This document shows, in pieces, positions 11,591 through 24,596 of a stretch of 64,000 bases of DNA. The position numbers and the translations under genes were made by a program. The notes under the pieces are model-generated. The model did not search any database. It was not told where the DNA came from and worked only from the letters and a program-made list of their open reading frames with translations. This DNA is from Collybia mongolica (lineage: Eukaryota; Basidiomycota; Agaricomycetes; Agaricales; Clitocybaceae). Where the stretch lies: the NCBI GenBank assembly GCA_013420905.1, contig JAAXNY010000011.1:1798001-1862000 (forward strand), in the 5' to 3' direction. Numbering within the stretch: the stretch's first letter is position 1; each line of letters opens with the position of its first letter.

Positions 11591-13930
11591 ATGCAGACCA
11601 TCGTTCTTCATCATGTGAGAACTGTGCTACACAAGCCTTGGACACGCGTTTTTTCCACAACGCCGCGACGGTTACAGCTAACTAGGTCTTTACGGAGTGG
11701 AAAACTGGCAAAAACTCTTTGGAAAGAGACCCGTGATCCGGTCTGGGGGTTAATTAATGCCTTGTGTGTGCGAAAGAATTATCTCAAGGTCTCTGCAGCG
11801 CTCGTTAATTATGGAGCACCGCCTGGGGAGTTTGATACATGGAAGCATGTTATCTACCAGCCAGACATAACAAGTGCTGTGACCGCTTTGCAAAGTCGTG
11901 GCTTCACAGTAGTCCCACCTGCGGAAAGCGAATCAGAAACCCCGCCGCCACTGCCACACCCACCTTCCTGGGTAGTGCTATACCTTGTGGCGTTCAAAGT
12001 GCGCACGTCACGACACGCATTGGGACCCCAACTCGATCTCACTTACGCGCATCTGGCTGTTGCACCCAGAGAAATTCAGGGCCCACTTCTCATCTTCACA
12101 GTTCTCAATCTAATTCGGTTTAACCTCCTGCTACCCATGCGACGTGTCATCGACACGTTTCTCACCATCCCTCTCTCTAATCCTGCCCTCGAATTCAACC
12201 TTCTTCTGCAAATTATCGCCTGGAATCCGCTGCATTCTACTGACGTCGCATCTGCCGTTGTGGCTCTCCTAAAGACCATGCAGTCTCGGCAACTGAACTT
12301 GAATGTATCGACGTACGACGTGCTGCTCAAGGATCGCTTCGTCACCCTACAGCTCACGAAATACCTCCATCAACGGATGATCGAGGAAAATGTCATGCCC
12401 AGCGCATCACATCTTGAGGCGTACCTCCGTATATTCGCCAAGCATGGAGCTATACATGATGCTGAGGACTACCACAAAGCTATACACGCGCTCCCTGCAA
12501 CCACAGGGTCGCCTGGAGACTTGAAGGACACACACGAGCGTGCCAACTCGCTCCTATATGCGGCACAGAAGGACCCTGCATCAGCATTTGGATTTCTGCA
12601 AAAACTAGTTTCGCCTGAAAAGCTTGAGCGCGACCGGCCACCCCATCTAGTGATACGGCACCGAATGCGTCGACGGGCAATGATTGACGCATTTGACTTT
12701 ACGGCTGCCTTATCGGTGGCAGTGCGGGACCGCTCGAAGTCGGGTGCGAGTTTGATCGCAATGTTTGAGCGGGCGCAGGTTCGACCATACTCCATACGAC
12801 TCACGGTGGTATCGTATACAGTTCTCATCCGTGGGCTTGTTGTCCGCGAGAGTTCACGTGCAGTAGAATATTGGAAGGCTCTTGAGGCAACCGGTCTGCC
12901 GATCGACAGGCAGGCGTTAAATGCCGGTTTGCGAGCTCTAACGTTAGGCGGTACACCACACAGAGCCTTTCAGGCATTGGAAAAATATGCCGCTCCTAAT
13001 GGATATGTCCCCCGTGGGATCTATCAGTTGCGCCAACCTCTTCGCCTCAATACCATCGATATCAACGAATTCATTGTGGGCCTAACACGTGCTCGACGTC
13101 CAGATGTCGTTTTTAAGCTCTGGGATCACATGGACGACCTCTATGGCGTACGACCGGATGCGAGGACCCTTTCAATCCTGTTACACGCGGCCCGTGTAGC
13201 GGGGAAAATGGACGATTCTTTTTCTGGAGCGATGGCCCATTTGGCTCTGAAGAATCCCTTCCGAACTCTACAACCTATACCAACCTCGCGAGAATCAATT
13301 GTTTTTAGTATCAAGGAAATTCTGCGTGGCAAATCGGGCCATCTCAGGCCATACATATCGGGAATTTGGAACGACCAATCCCCGATGGAGGTCGCGAGGA
13401 AAATTTTCCTTCAAGCCATTTTCGGAAACGCTCCTACCGCACTCTTGGCCATCACCTCCCCAGCACACGCAATTCGTGCGTCGGCCGATGCCGATGGGAT
13501 GCAAGGCATAGGCTTGCCCCGGCTTGGACCCAACAGGACGCCCTTTGTCCCACCCACTGACCTGCTCACGCCACGCGGGGAAAGCCACTACCCCAGCATC
13601 GTGGTGTCAAACGAGGTCTGCATGCGCTACTTGTACCTGCTCGAAGCAATGTCACGTGCCGCAGAGGTGCCGTTGCTGCTGGCGTGGATGCGTGAGCTGA
13701 ATATTACGCCGAAACGGGAGCTGTTGGCGATGGCGCTGGTATTGTGGTCGGAGATTAGCGTGCAGGCGCCGTTGATCGAAGCGTGGGCGGGCGGGACGGA
13801 AAGGAACGAGTATACACGGTTGGTAGAGTGGTTGCGGGACTGGGTGGGTCGGAAGCAGATGCCGGATGAGGGATTGTTAGATCGTTGGCGCCATATCATT
13901 GCCAAGAATCGGGGAATCTGGAGGTATTAA
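11591..13930 (+). CDS. PPR (pentatricopeptide repeat) protein, probably mitochondrial
   Basis: A single uninterrupted frame of 779 residues in a region where most genes have many introns. The first 45 residues are rich in Arg, Thr and Ser with few acids (for example RVFSTTPRRLQLTRSLR), a likely mitochondrial presequence. The rest is helical with degenerate 35-residue repeats visible around residues 235-300, 405-445, 485-530 and 690-720, containing patterns such as TYDVLL, SYTVLIRGLV and NEFIVGLTRA. PPR proteins bind organellar RNA for processing, stability or translation. The RNA target is not predictable. The ATG follows a 233-bp shared promoter. Fungal PPR genes are often intron-poor, consistent with this one. 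Confidence 0.75.
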   Translation: MQTIVLHHVRTVLHKPWTRVFSTTPRRLQLTRSLRSGKLAKTLWKETRDPVWGLINALCVRKNYLKVSAALVNYGAPPGEFDTWKHVIYQPDITSAVTALQSRGFTVVPPAESESETPPPLPHPPSWVVLYLVAFKVRTSRHALGPQLDLTYAHLAVAPREIQGPLLIFTVLNLIRFNLLLPMRRVIDTFLTIPLSNPALEFNLLLQIIAWNPLHSTDVASAVVALLKTMQSRQLNLNVSTYDVLLKDRFVTLQLTKYLHQRMIEENVMPSASHLEAYLRIFAKHGAIHDAEDYHKAIHALPATTGSPGDLKDTHERANSLLYAAQKDPASAFGFLQKLVSPEKLERDRPPHLVIRHRMRRRAMIDAFDFTAALSVAVRDRSKSGASLIAMFERAQVRPYSIRLTVVSYTVLIRGLVVRESSRAVEYWKALEATGLPIDRQALNAGLRALTLGGTPHRAFQALEKYAAPNGYVPRGIYQLRQPLRLNTIDINEFIVGLTRARRPDVVFKLWDHMDDLYGVRPDARTLSILLHAARVAGKMDDSFSGAMAHLALKNPFRTLQPIPTSRESIVFSIKEILRGKSGHLRPYISGIWNDQSPMEVARKIFLQAIFGNAPTALLAITSPAHAIRASADADGMQGIGLPRLGPNRTPFVPPTDLLTPRGESHYPSIVVSNEVCMRYLYLLEAMSRAAEVPLLLAWMRELNITPKRELLAMALVLWSEISVQAPLIEAWAGGTERNEYTRLVEWLRDWVGRKQMPDEGLLDRWRHIIAKNRGIWRY

Positions 13931-14205
13931 GCGCGAGGACCCAACGAGAATGAATCCAATTCGACAGCATATGAGCAGTTCACCCCACTGACAATATAAT
14001 TCCCGCCATGCTCTCCCTCAATCCAACACAGAACTCTGAAAATCATGAGAACAGTGGCCACAATTTACTCCCCTGAACTATGAGTGTCATGATAGAGCCG
14101 ACAGGCGCCAGAATAAGACTGAACTTGCTTCAACCTTCTAATCATATAAAGACTAGTTTACAAAACACAAGTGGTCATCAAAATATATGAAGATAGGGTT
14201 CAGGC

Positions 14206-16920
14206 CTACGCCGCAGTAACAGCAACCCGGGTTTCCCTTCTCTGTTTCTGAATCTCGTCAGCGTACGCCCTGGGATTCTCCGCCTCAAACACCTCGTTCA
14301 TCTCTTCAAGGGTGAGACCCTTAGTCTCCACAACAAAGAAATAGATGACAATAATTTCGAAGAAATCCCAGAACACGAAGATCAGATAAACTGGCACACC
14401 AGGTTCATTCGCGTGATTAGTCAAGGGAGGGAAAACGCATGCGAACCTTTCCATCCAAGTTTCTCAAGGGCCACAGGAAGACTGTTGATGCCATTTAGAG
14501 TCAAATCTTTTATGCTGTTGGTTACACACCCAAACGTGTTGATAAGGGAAGCGATTTGAGACACAATTCCGAGATACGAAAGGCCTTTGGCTCGTGCTTC
14601 GTAACTTAGAACCTCGGTGGGGTAGAGTGCTTGCCTGTATTCATTTTAATGAGGGTTAGAGTCATACACATAGCAGAAAAGATTTACACACATAGGAGTC
14701 CAACCGAAGGAGAAAGCAACCATAACTAAAAATATGAAGCCTATACCCGCATTGGTTCGGGCAGGATTTCCGGCTGAGCTCAGTAAACCAGCAATCACAC
14801 TCAAAATAACAACGAGCAAAGATGTGGCCGTGAGCAAGTTTTTCCGTCGGCCGTAACTATCGACAATAGCGGAACCCTGTAGAGGACTCAATCATGGTGT
14901 ATGATGCAAAAGTCAAAAGCACTCACAGCTAACGCTGGTAGCAGAGATGATGGTTATTACTCCACTGCTATACGACCAATAAGTGTGCTCACCTCCTACA
15001 CTGTTAACAGAAAATGGATCAATCGTGAACCCCCCAAATGGAAGGAAGTACGACGCACTATGAAGTTACGCTGTTCACAAAGTTTAGCGTTAGCACTTTC
15101 TTCTGCTCGAGGACTCCCGCGTTTTTCAGAAGAACTGGTAAAAAGTACGTGACAAGACCATTCCCGCTTAGCTGGCCTAGAGAGATGTAAGTTAATACAC
15201 ACCACTCATGGTAACCTAAGTTTTGCTTTTATTACCAAAAGTTCCTATTTAATTGATTGTTGAGAAGACCATTCTTCTAAGCAAAGAGCGAGGTACTTGC
15301 CAATGAGAATGACCATATAAGCTCGGTAGCGGTCGGCACGGGTCGCAAAAAGAGGCCTGAAGTCCCACCATCTTTCTACATGCGAAAAAAATCGGTCAAT
15401 GTCGTGTTATCTCCTCCTTCAGCGGTCAAACGTACTGTCGGCACCATCAACTTCAATCTTTTCTATAATTTCCTCCATCTCGAGTTTCACCAACGGTGAA
15501 TCGTAGTCACCATTGCAACTATGCAAGTTTGCGAGAATCCTGCGGGCTTGCTCTGGCTTCCCGATACTAGACAGCCATCGGGGCCTGTTATATTTTGTTG
15601 GCGTTTTCCATAAATCCAATGAACCAATTAAAACTCACGACTCGGGACAAAAGTAAATGAAGAGCACGTTTATAGCGGCGGGGATGATCTGCGTACACCC
15701 TTAGTCCTAGAATCGAACATACCGCCCAGCGAAACATACTTGGATATACAGAGGCAAACGCCAAGACAGTTCACTTTGGAAAGTTCCGGTGGACACCATC
15801 ATACCAGTCGCGGCCATTTGGCCAACATAATAACTGGAGGTGGGATTAGCCCCGCGGAGACGTGTGAAACGATGAAACTCACAATGAATTCAAGAACCCC
15901 ATGTAAGCGCCTCGCGAGTGGGGAGGGCTCAATTCCGCCAGGTATCCCCTTGCGGCGGTATTAGAAAAAAATGAGCCAAGTCCTACAAAAAAAGTTAGTG
16001 ATTGCGTTGATGGAAAGAGTTCCCCAACCCACCTGTTAGGAAGCGCCCTCCAAGAAATGCATGCATAGTTTTGGCATTTGCAGTTAAGAGTGCCCCTACT
16101 CTAGGACCATGATATAAGAAAAGAATCAGGGAGATAAACTGTGTCCTACATCAAGACCGCATTGCCTAAAAGCATAGAAAAACGGCGACCAAACTTGTCA
16201 GGGAGGTAGGCTATCAAGGATACACATAAGTCATCGTCAACTTAGAAGATAAGAGGGACGGCTCACCAGCAGGAATTGAGCCACTAGAGGGATAGACAGA
16301 TCAGAAACACCGTCGGCATGAGCTATAACATTCTGTTCGTACCAAACGGCTCCGCTAAAGAGGAGATAGGCACTCAGGTTAGCCGGTGCACAGATAAAAA
16401 ATACTGATATAGAACCTCACATTGTAAATATTCCAAAAACGAGACTGTCAAGTTTTAGAATATAGTACATTACGTTGGCTTTAGTAAAAATTATCTCACG
16501 AAACCCCAGCACCAACACTGCTCGTGCCGAAGTAGTTGTGATACTGTGCCATGCCGTTGATGCCACCCATGACCTATGTAATATCCCACACTGTAGTTAG
16601 AGACTTGACAGGGGTGGGGTCGTCATACCGTTGCATCGAATCCACTATCTCCTGAGCAACAACTTACAATCAGAGTAATAAGGTACATCTGTAAGGATGT
16701 CCAAGATTAAAACTGACGTCTTCGACAGCGGTGACGGACATCACACCTGAATAGCTCGTGGACTGAACCTAGAGACCCCCGGGTCAACTTCCAATGCCGC
16801 CTTCAACGCGATATGACGTTCAAAGGATTCTCTGTGCGAATCGCGCTGTCGGGTCTCTGCATGGTTAGGTACTTGTTCTTTCTCAACGGGCGAGTGAGAG
16901 CTGCTCCTCTTGTCTGCCAT
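14206..16920 (-). CDS. MFS sugar transporter with many micro-exons
   Basis: A 12-helix sugar/H+ symporter of the major facilitator superfamily at the plasma membrane. I resolve 20 exons (minus): 16747-16920, 16629-16688, 16500-16573, 16421-16444, 16343-16354, 16267-16283, 16150-16210, 16033-16100, 15883-15982, 15740-15833, 15639-15688, 15436-15584, 15301-15375, 15236-15244, 15059-15176, 14993-15000, 14937-14944, 14692-14876, 14447-14634 and 14206-14390. Together they give 552 residues, in the family range. Signature motifs are DKFGRR (125-130), PESPRWL (243-249), DSYGRR (373-378) and VETKG (512-516). Five exons are under 20 nt (8, 8, 9, 12, 17), and the intron at 15245-15300 uses a GC donor. 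The N-terminal pattern and SGDSGFD motif resemble fungal lactose/hexose-type permeases; the substrate is unknown. It converges on the PPR gene. Confidence 0.92.
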
Positions 16921-19417
16921 TTGAAGAGTGTGAGGTGGAGAGCAGAGGGGCCTCTTCGGCGTTCATGACAAGTTTATGTACTCCTCGGTGAGAAGCGAAG
17001 AAGCGGCGTACAGAACTAACAGGTATGGGAAAGCACCTCTGGTGCCAACAGTGGTTGTAAATAGCTCAACAAGATGGGGTCCTGGGAAGTATGGTCACCG
17101 GTCAATTCTTTGAATTTGCAGCCTGAGAGGATAGGTACGAAAGATTACAGTGTGGCTGTGTTCGACCTAAACTGTCTTCTGAACCGGTTCACCTGGATGT
17201 CTTGTTACCCTAATACCACTCTTTGCCCAAGATGTTTTGATGATTCTCTTGGGATGACGGTGAGGATTAGAGCAGCCAATGTGAAGTTTAATCTCGGGCC
17301 AACCAAAGTAATCCATGGTATTGACCTTCTCCCCTGTTCCAGGTTCCGTGGCAGTAGTACTATTTTTGAGTGATGGGAAAGGTTCCTGAATCTAGGTGGG
17401 TGGTCATTTTCTCATTGTCGTAGAGCTTTGTTGATGGGGGATGTAAATGGTCGAATCCATATAATTACGTCGGGCCCCTCAGTCCGATCCCGGAGCTTGA
17501 TGCTAATAGAAGTCATGAGTTCCCTCTCCACCAGCTCCATGATGGAGGAGCACCTCAAGGAATTCGAGTAGTCCTTCACCAACGTGAGATATAACTAGTA
17601 TGCTCACTCATTGGGAAAAGTGAGGAAGGAAAATCCGCCAAGTATCCAGACATGATCGAACCCCCCATGCAGAGCCTTCTGGACGGCGCGACGACGGGGG
17701 AGGTCAATAATGGTGCTCACTTTCATATCAGAAGTAAATATGCTTTTTTGTGGCGCTGAGGTTTTGTTTTAACCCCTTCGGCCCGTGACTACCTGAACTG
17801 CTCACACATGTCTTTTTTGTCCCACGCCACACTTCTTTTCAACATTCTTGGGCGACTGACTCTTAATTCATGCCTTTTTTTCCGGTACAGAATCTACACT
17901 AAAGACCCTCGGAACTTTCACTGGGCGCTGGCTTGCTCAAGAAATCAGAGACTATAATGCTTATCCTTGCATTCATGTATCACTGCACAATGTAATACGT
18001 GATGGCGACAAGGTAAACAAAGACACCTTCCAGCTTCTATAACATTTCAAAGAAACTGATGCTCGGGCAGTGGAAATACTTCGTCCGCAAATTCTGTCCT
18101 GACGGTATCTCACCTATTGTAATACTTCGTGGAATACAAAGATAATCAGCCCGCTTTTGGGAAGGCCATCTGCACACTGCACCAACCCAGGATCTTGCAT
18201 GCGTGCACACAACGTGCGGTCATGTTATTCCCGAGACCCATTAAAGACCACGCTTTTCACGCGCGTTAAGCTGTCAACAAAGACACGACCAAGACTGCCC
18301 CTCACACACGTGCACCAGATCATATTGAGAGGAGAGCAAAGCAACGAGCATCAATGTCGAGGCAACTCAGTGGGGCATTCAGTATCCTAACTTGAGCCTG
18401 ATGTCGCGTGTCTTGGACTTGAAACGTCTCATCTGAACTCTTGGTGATCGCTCTTACCTGGGGGGAATAAAGGTGGGTATACGCGACTGAGAGAGGGTCG
18501 GAGGACGGCGCCTAAATGGGAAAGTATGGAAGGGAAGGTTGTCTCGCTGGTGGCGATAGATCATTGTGGAAACTAGTAATGAAGGTAATGCAGGTTCCGC
18601 CAAGGGTTCATGTCTTAATATGTGTTGCATCCACGGCGAGATTTTAGAGGCGGTGGGAGTGCGCTTCTTGAATACTGAACACCGGTAGGTCAGGATCCAC
18701 GTGAATCTTTGTGGGTTTCGAAAATCCATCAATGTGGTTTACTTTCTCTGAACCTTCAAGTCGTTTTTTGGGTACAAACCTTGCTCACCTGCAAGGTGAA
18801 TATCGATGAATGGTGGTTTTCTACCGCAACACTTTGTTTGGTCTGTTTGCATCTGCAACGTGCCCAAGAATTTGTTGTACTTACGTTGATGGTACAAATG
18901 GTTGTACCATCGTCCCTATTTCTCTTTCCCACCCCATTTACATATTCTTTGCGTCCCTTTCTTGCAAATACTCTGGAAGAACACTTAGTGTGTCTTCACA
19001 ACTACGTTTAACTCTATTTCGCATCTTTTATCTCAATCTGACTTGTCTGTCGTGTTGACTTTGGTTATGCAGTCGACCCGTCGAGATTTTATCAGAAGAT
19101 CAACAGATGGCTCTGGTGAGTTCTCTTATAGCCTGATGGCATATCTGACTTTGGAACTTACTGGATGTCCATCTGGCATAGAGTTAACTGGCACAAGCTC
19201 TTCGGGATCGCGTAACTCCTTTGCATCTGCATTATCAGCTTCGCAGGTATGAAGTTTTCAATTTTGGCTAAGTGTTGCAACATCCCTGTTTTTGTGGGCC
19301 CTTTTCTTTCGAGTCGAGTTGGAATATAGTTCAGCTGGGTATCGCGGGAAAGAGATTTTGCATATCAGGCCTCGCTGATTCAATGCGCTAATGTAGCTGT
19401 AGTTCTCGGAGTCAGGC
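16921..19417. other. Long interval without a convincing gene
   Basis: This 2.5-kb stretch separates the divergent transporter and RdRP genes. Short frames at 17074-17373 and 18709-19058 show no domain. An ATG at 19068 followed by GT-AG-like signals could be a 5' leader exon of the RdRP gene, but the chain breaks on introns too short to be real. Confidence 0.4.
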
Positions 19418-22400
19418 ATGTTTTCAGACATAGATGAAGCCTATCTAGCTGCTTGTGAGTCTCGTTTCAGGTCCTTGTCACTTTGTTGACCATGCTGATC
19501 AGTCGACGAGTCAATGGCTAAAGTAAGCCCCTTGAATACACCAATTCATCACATCTTTCAACTTAATGTCGTTAAATAAGAACAACCATGAATTTGAAGG
19601 TTCGAGTGAAAACGCAGTATCAGTCGCTATGCCTGCCCTTTCACAAACATACTGGGATAACATCGATGACTTGGACTCTCGCTTTGAGGAGGAAGCTACC
19701 CTCCAATCCATTCACGAGAGCACATCAGAGTCTTTCCGCCAATCCACAACGAGTCTCGGGAAGAGGAAAGCAATCAGAAGGTCATCCTTATGGACTAGGC
19801 CCGCGAAACGTAAAAACCCAACGTCCCTTCATGAACCCTTCATAATTGTTTGTGTATTTCCCCATGTCGATATAACAAGACGTATTGATGTGCTTAAATA
19901 TAGATATATTCGGCAGAACTTCACACTAGAATTGATGCAAGACAGCTCTCTTGGGGTGTCCAGTATGAACTCGCCAGAATACTTACATCGGACCATCTGG
20001 AATATGAAGCCCTCACTGATAGTGTTCTTGATTCACTCGTTGGGCCGAGCTCAAAGGCTACACACCTCCCGGCACTTTTGTTAAAACCCGGTGAGAAACA
20101 TGTCAATCGGGCGTTTGCGCGAGAATTCGCAGTCATGGTAAATGAAGCAGTTCGCAGGATCGTCCCACTTTTCTAACATTAGTGCAGAGTCCATGGGCAG
20201 AACTTGACCGAGAAGAAGAAGCGCTGATGAGGAATCCCTATGCTGGTCTTGGTTTCGATGAGCAAGGCAAGAGGACTGACTACGGGGGCAAAGTTGATTT
20301 CTCTGGAGTAATCAAACTTGTGGACGGCCAATTGCACGTCAAGTTGTCTCCGCCGAGCCTAGGACCTTCTTGTCGGTTTAAACGACGGCTTGGATCATCA
20401 ACGTTTCTACACCTCAGACCCTCTCAGGAAGTTCAAAAAAAAGCCGATGCTGCATTACGAAATCTAGTCGCAGCTGCTAGACCATTCATCCTCTTTGGGT
20501 TTGTATTCAGGCCTTTTTACGCTAAGGACCGAAACATTTTCTTCTTGAAAACGAACGAAACATATAATGGCTCGACAATCTCAGTGTCTCCCTCCTCAGG
20601 CAATGTATCTCTGGGGGAGTTCATTAATTGGATCAATCCTCTCGAGCTTAATGATAAACAGGTTCCTTTATTATTTACAAAGGAGGCCAATTCTCATTCT
20701 AAATATTCAGTTGTTGCCCAAGTATGCTGCGCGCATCGCCTTGGGATTGTCGACATCGGTCCCTGGTATCTCACTGAGGCCGGCCAATATCTCGATCATT
20801 CCAGACATCAGTTCGTTGTTCAGCTTATTGCTTGAATTTACGTTCTCACAGATACTGCCTCCAGTCTCGTCAGAAAACTCGGACCTTACGTTCGTTCAAA
20901 AAGTTCATAAGCCCAATTACCCTTTTACTGACACGACTCAATACAGTGATGGCTGCGGATATGCCAACAAACACTTACTTATTTTATTGTATCATCTTTT
21001 CAAATGGCCAACTTTTGCCGCCGCGATCCAGATGCGAGCAGGAGGGATAAAGGTACCTGCCCAATGCTCTCATATTTTCCTCATCAATTTCCCCTTACTA
21101 TACTAGGGTGTTCTGCTTCTGCACCCCACAGATACCAGTGACTGTCCCCGAATTTGGCTTCGTCCTTCGCAGACCAAAATCAAATTCCCTCATCCCCCAG
21201 ATCCCGCTAACCTTATCATCGACGTCTTACGTCCATCCTATCTCAAAATTCCTGCACGACTCGCACCAGACACGCTCATCAACCTGGGCGAGAACGGCGT
21301 GTCATCCAGATACTTCCTCAAACTCTACCGGAGTAGTCTCGATGAGTTTGTCAGCAGCCTCATGGACTGGGATGCACCAGATTCCATGATAAAACTCTGG
21401 CATGCTATTGCAGCTCATGGGGGTGTTCTGTCGACGAGAAAGGCCCGGGATGTTGCTGGTGAAGCACGTGCGAAAGGCTATGTCGACCGGAAGTTCAACA
21501 CAGCAGAAGATGATGAACCAAGTGATGAGGATAACCCACTTGAAACACGCTCGATCGCATGGTGGACAGACGAGACCAGTGGCTGCCCCTCATCTCTCTG
21601 GGAATGCGCGATGGCCTTAATATCAGGAGGCATGACACCTCAGAATTGCCAATTTTTGAGAGACAGGTTACGGCTGATTATTGAAACAACAATCAAAGCC
21701 CGCAGTGACGATTATCACTATCCCGTACCTATGTCTTGCTCTGGTATCATTGTACCCGGTTAGCCAGTAACTCGTACTTTTTCTGCCTTATTAACAATCA
21801 AAACTCTCAGATCCTTGTAATGTTCTAGAAGCTGACGAGATCCAGATAAGAAGTCCTCAAAGTGACCTACCCATGCCAGATGGGTTGACAACCAATATCA
21901 TCTTGGGAGATGTGTTGGTGAGTTCCATGTATACCATTTGTTCTGCTCAACTTACAGTATTCTTTTTCCAGTTTACTCGCCATCCCTGCACTCTTCCCAC
22001 TGGTATTCGCAAGGTGCTTTTCTACGACTATCAAGTCAGCATAATTGCTGAGTTTCATCCCAGTTCAAAGCCGTCGATCGACCAGAATTACGACAGTATG
22101 AAGGTGTGATTATCTGTTCAATTCGCGGACCACGACGTCAAGTAGAAATTGTTGACGGTACGAAAAGGCACACTGTAGTACACCCATCCTCATTCCCGGA
22201 TTAACAGGTGACTACGATGGAGATGTGGCAGAAGTTTTTTGGGACCCGGATCTCGTTAAATCATTCAACAATGCACCGTTGACGGCCCATCCGAGTATCG
22301 ATGATAAATTTACCAGTAATACAGAGACAGTGTCCGAGTTCCTGAGACGCACGGCTTCATTGAGCTTGGATGCCAAGGTCTTTGCTATGCATGACGTCCT

Positions 22401-23400
22401 CATGGATGCACTCCAGGACAGCTCCCCTGTAGGAATCTACTCTGGTATCCATGACCACGCCATCTATACTCTTGGGTACGCTGATCGACGAACTATGGAC
22501 CTTGGCCGCATGTAAGCATAGATCGTACCTCATGCTGCACATCCAATGCTAAGGATATATTCTAGGAAAAACGAGGTTCTCGACCGCCGAAAGCACGGCG
22601 GCAAAGTTATACCAGCAGTGTTTGCCAGGGATAGGGCAATGATCAAGAATTACAGCGCGCCGCAATGGAAAAACAAACCAATAATGGGCAACGATATCCG
22701 GCCATCGCGGCCCGATAGGCTTCCGCCATTCATAATGGATAAGCTGCAAAGCCGAACAAAAAAGGAGAAGGACGCGAAACTCGCTGCAGTGCAGAAACTG
22801 TTCACCTCACTGCCACCCGTCCCAGTAAATGGCAATCTCACGGAGCCCTGGTTGAAGGCTTGGAAAAAGGCCAAGGAGGAAGAGGAAGAGGAGGAAGAAT
22901 TAAGGGCGTCTGTTGCCTCACTCCAGGCACAGATTTCTTCAACAACAGCAATACCTGAAGAACTACAACGTTCGCTGTTAAAGAACATAATAGCACTTCA
23001 CAGGAAGGGATCAGGCGCTCGCCGCTTGGCTGACCTCAAAGCCATCAAACAACACGTCCAGGCGCTATCCGAGAGGTACCGCGAAAATGTACGAGAAGAT
23101 GCGAAGAAAAAAGAAATGAACAAGGCAGACCCCATCGAGATTCGCCAGGACAAACTTCGTGTACTGTCGAAGAAATTCGCATCGATAGCTCCAGCGCCTG
23201 GGTCACCCTACTCCGAAGCAGAGTTCGCCCGGCTTCGGGCATCGTACGCGTACCTCTATGATACCCAGCAGCCACGGCGCGGACAGTTTCCCTGGGCCAT
23301 GGCGATGCGTGAATTGACGGAGATCCAGTGTCATGCTCTGGGGTCCTCAAAGACGGTGACCGGGGATTTCGATGAGCATATGTTCGTGAAACTCTGGTGA
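19418..23400 (+). CDS. RNA-dependent RNA polymerase of RNA silencing (QDE-1/RDR family)
   Basis: A cellular RdRP that makes double-stranded RNA for small-RNA silencing. Exons are 19418-19454, 19503-19522, 19581-19847, 19904-20137, 20188-20661, 20711-20810, 20865-21052, 21107-21758, 21829-21917, 21972-22013, 22064-22157, 22208-22511 and 22566-23400, giving 1,111 residues. The catalytic motif DYDGD is at residues 734-738, preceded by the family's TRHPCTLP block and an RRQVEI strand. Upstream, DGCGYAN and a conserved SWGVQYE stretch support the family. The C-terminus has a Glu-rich tract and a helical tail. The start MFSDIDEAYLAAF is favoured because two small exons join in frame; the ATG at 19566 is an alternative. 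The intron at 20811-20864 is 54 nt and stop-free, so retention would keep the frame. Confidence 0.88.
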
Positions 23401-23652
23401 CGATCATGTCTGTAATATACCCTGAGGTCTTTAGGCCCTCTATAGTCATTCGCAGTAGCGTTACGTGTTTGGGGCAACATCCGTTGTTTTAATCTTGTCT
23501 TAGTTAGATCGTTTGTGATCCCTTATTTTTTGGTGCCAGTAGCTTCCAGTTCCCGGGTGGTGGTGTCTTGACGCCTTGAGGTTACGATCATTGCCACAGT
23601 AAGTGTTATATAATTCTTGGAACATGCTACATTGATAAGATTTGAGGAAATA

Positions 23653-24596
23653 TCAGGCCCGTCTGCCCGTAAGTTGGGCCTGCTTCTTGGCCTCAATCTC
23701 TGCGGCCTTGGCTGTAATAGATGTCGGTGAACAACCTGTTTTCCTGTGCATCGTAATGGTCACTCACCCTCACTCTCTGCCTTCCTCTTAGCCTGCGCGA
23801 CTTCACGCTCAGCACGAATCTTCGCCAGCCGTGAAAGATCAGATTTGGCCTCCTCAGTCTTCCCTTGGCGGTGAAGCTAACATGAAAATTATAACAATCA
23901 CACATAAAAAACTGACCGGGGCGACCTACCTTCCAGTAACGATCCTTGGCATCTTGTTTGTCTTTCTGCTCCCTGTGAATATATCCCTGAGCACTGGAAG
24001 CAGCGACAAAGCAGTCATGGTTACCTTTCGCGACGGGACAACTCTCTGGGTGCACCAAGATCAGAGATATTGAGCTTCTTCTCGACGTGATTGGTGTTGA
24101 TCAAATCTGGATCTTCCTCCTCGTCGGCTTGTTTCTGAGCAGCCTGTTTCTTCTTCAAATCACGCCTTTCCGCACGGGTGAGTTCAGGTTCTGGCGCGCT
24201 TCCGCCAGGGGCAGCCTCTTCCTCTTCGGATTCCTCTTCAGACTCCTCCTCAGACTCCCCTTCTTCCTCGGAATCGTCATCGTCATCATCGTTCTTTCGA
24301 GGACCTCTAACACAGGGATCAGCTAATTTACGCGACGCGCGATTGTGGCGATCGTTTCGGGTTACCTTCGATTGTAGATTGTGCCCTCGCCTACGGCAGT
24401 TCCGTCAGCATCTAGAGTCATGTTCTTGCTATACATTGTCGTGATTAAGGTGGTTGTCTTTTTCTGCCGATGTCTCTTGTGTACCTGAAATTACGGCCAC
24501 CACCGCGTTTCTGCTTAAATTTGCCTATAGCGTGCTGTCAGTAGATGGTTTTCCGTACATTGACTGCATAGGATACTTGCCAGTTCCTCGCACCAT
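23653..24596 (-). CDS. PDAP1/PP28-like 28-kDa heat- and acid-stable phosphoprotein
   Basis: Exons on the minus strand are 24581-24596, 24485-24524, 24366-24428, 24025-24306, 23930-23972, 23768-23876 and 23653-23711, giving 203 residues. The start MVRGTGKFKQKRGGG is typical of the family. An acidic middle (about residues 40-75) is followed by the PP28 core with NHVEKKLNISDLGAPRELSR and ERYWKL-like segments, then a Lys/Glu/Ala-rich coiled tail. Mammalian members bind casein kinase substrates and translation-linked proteins; the fungal role is poorly known. The first intron has a GCAAGT donor (GC-AG), forced because reading on meets a stop. The gene is head-to-head with NDUFA6 and converges on the RdRP gene. 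Confidence 0.9.

Noticed and set aside
17074..17373. 99-codon frame upstream of the transporter
   Set aside because: No recognisable domain and no splice partners.
19068..19417. Possible extra 5' coding exons for the RdRP
   Set aside because: The chain requires a 30-nt intron and meets stops. A start at 19418 gives a complete in-frame model.
22870..22910. GAG/GAA repeat as a microsatellite
   Set aside because: It lies in the RdRP coding frame and encodes a glutamate run.
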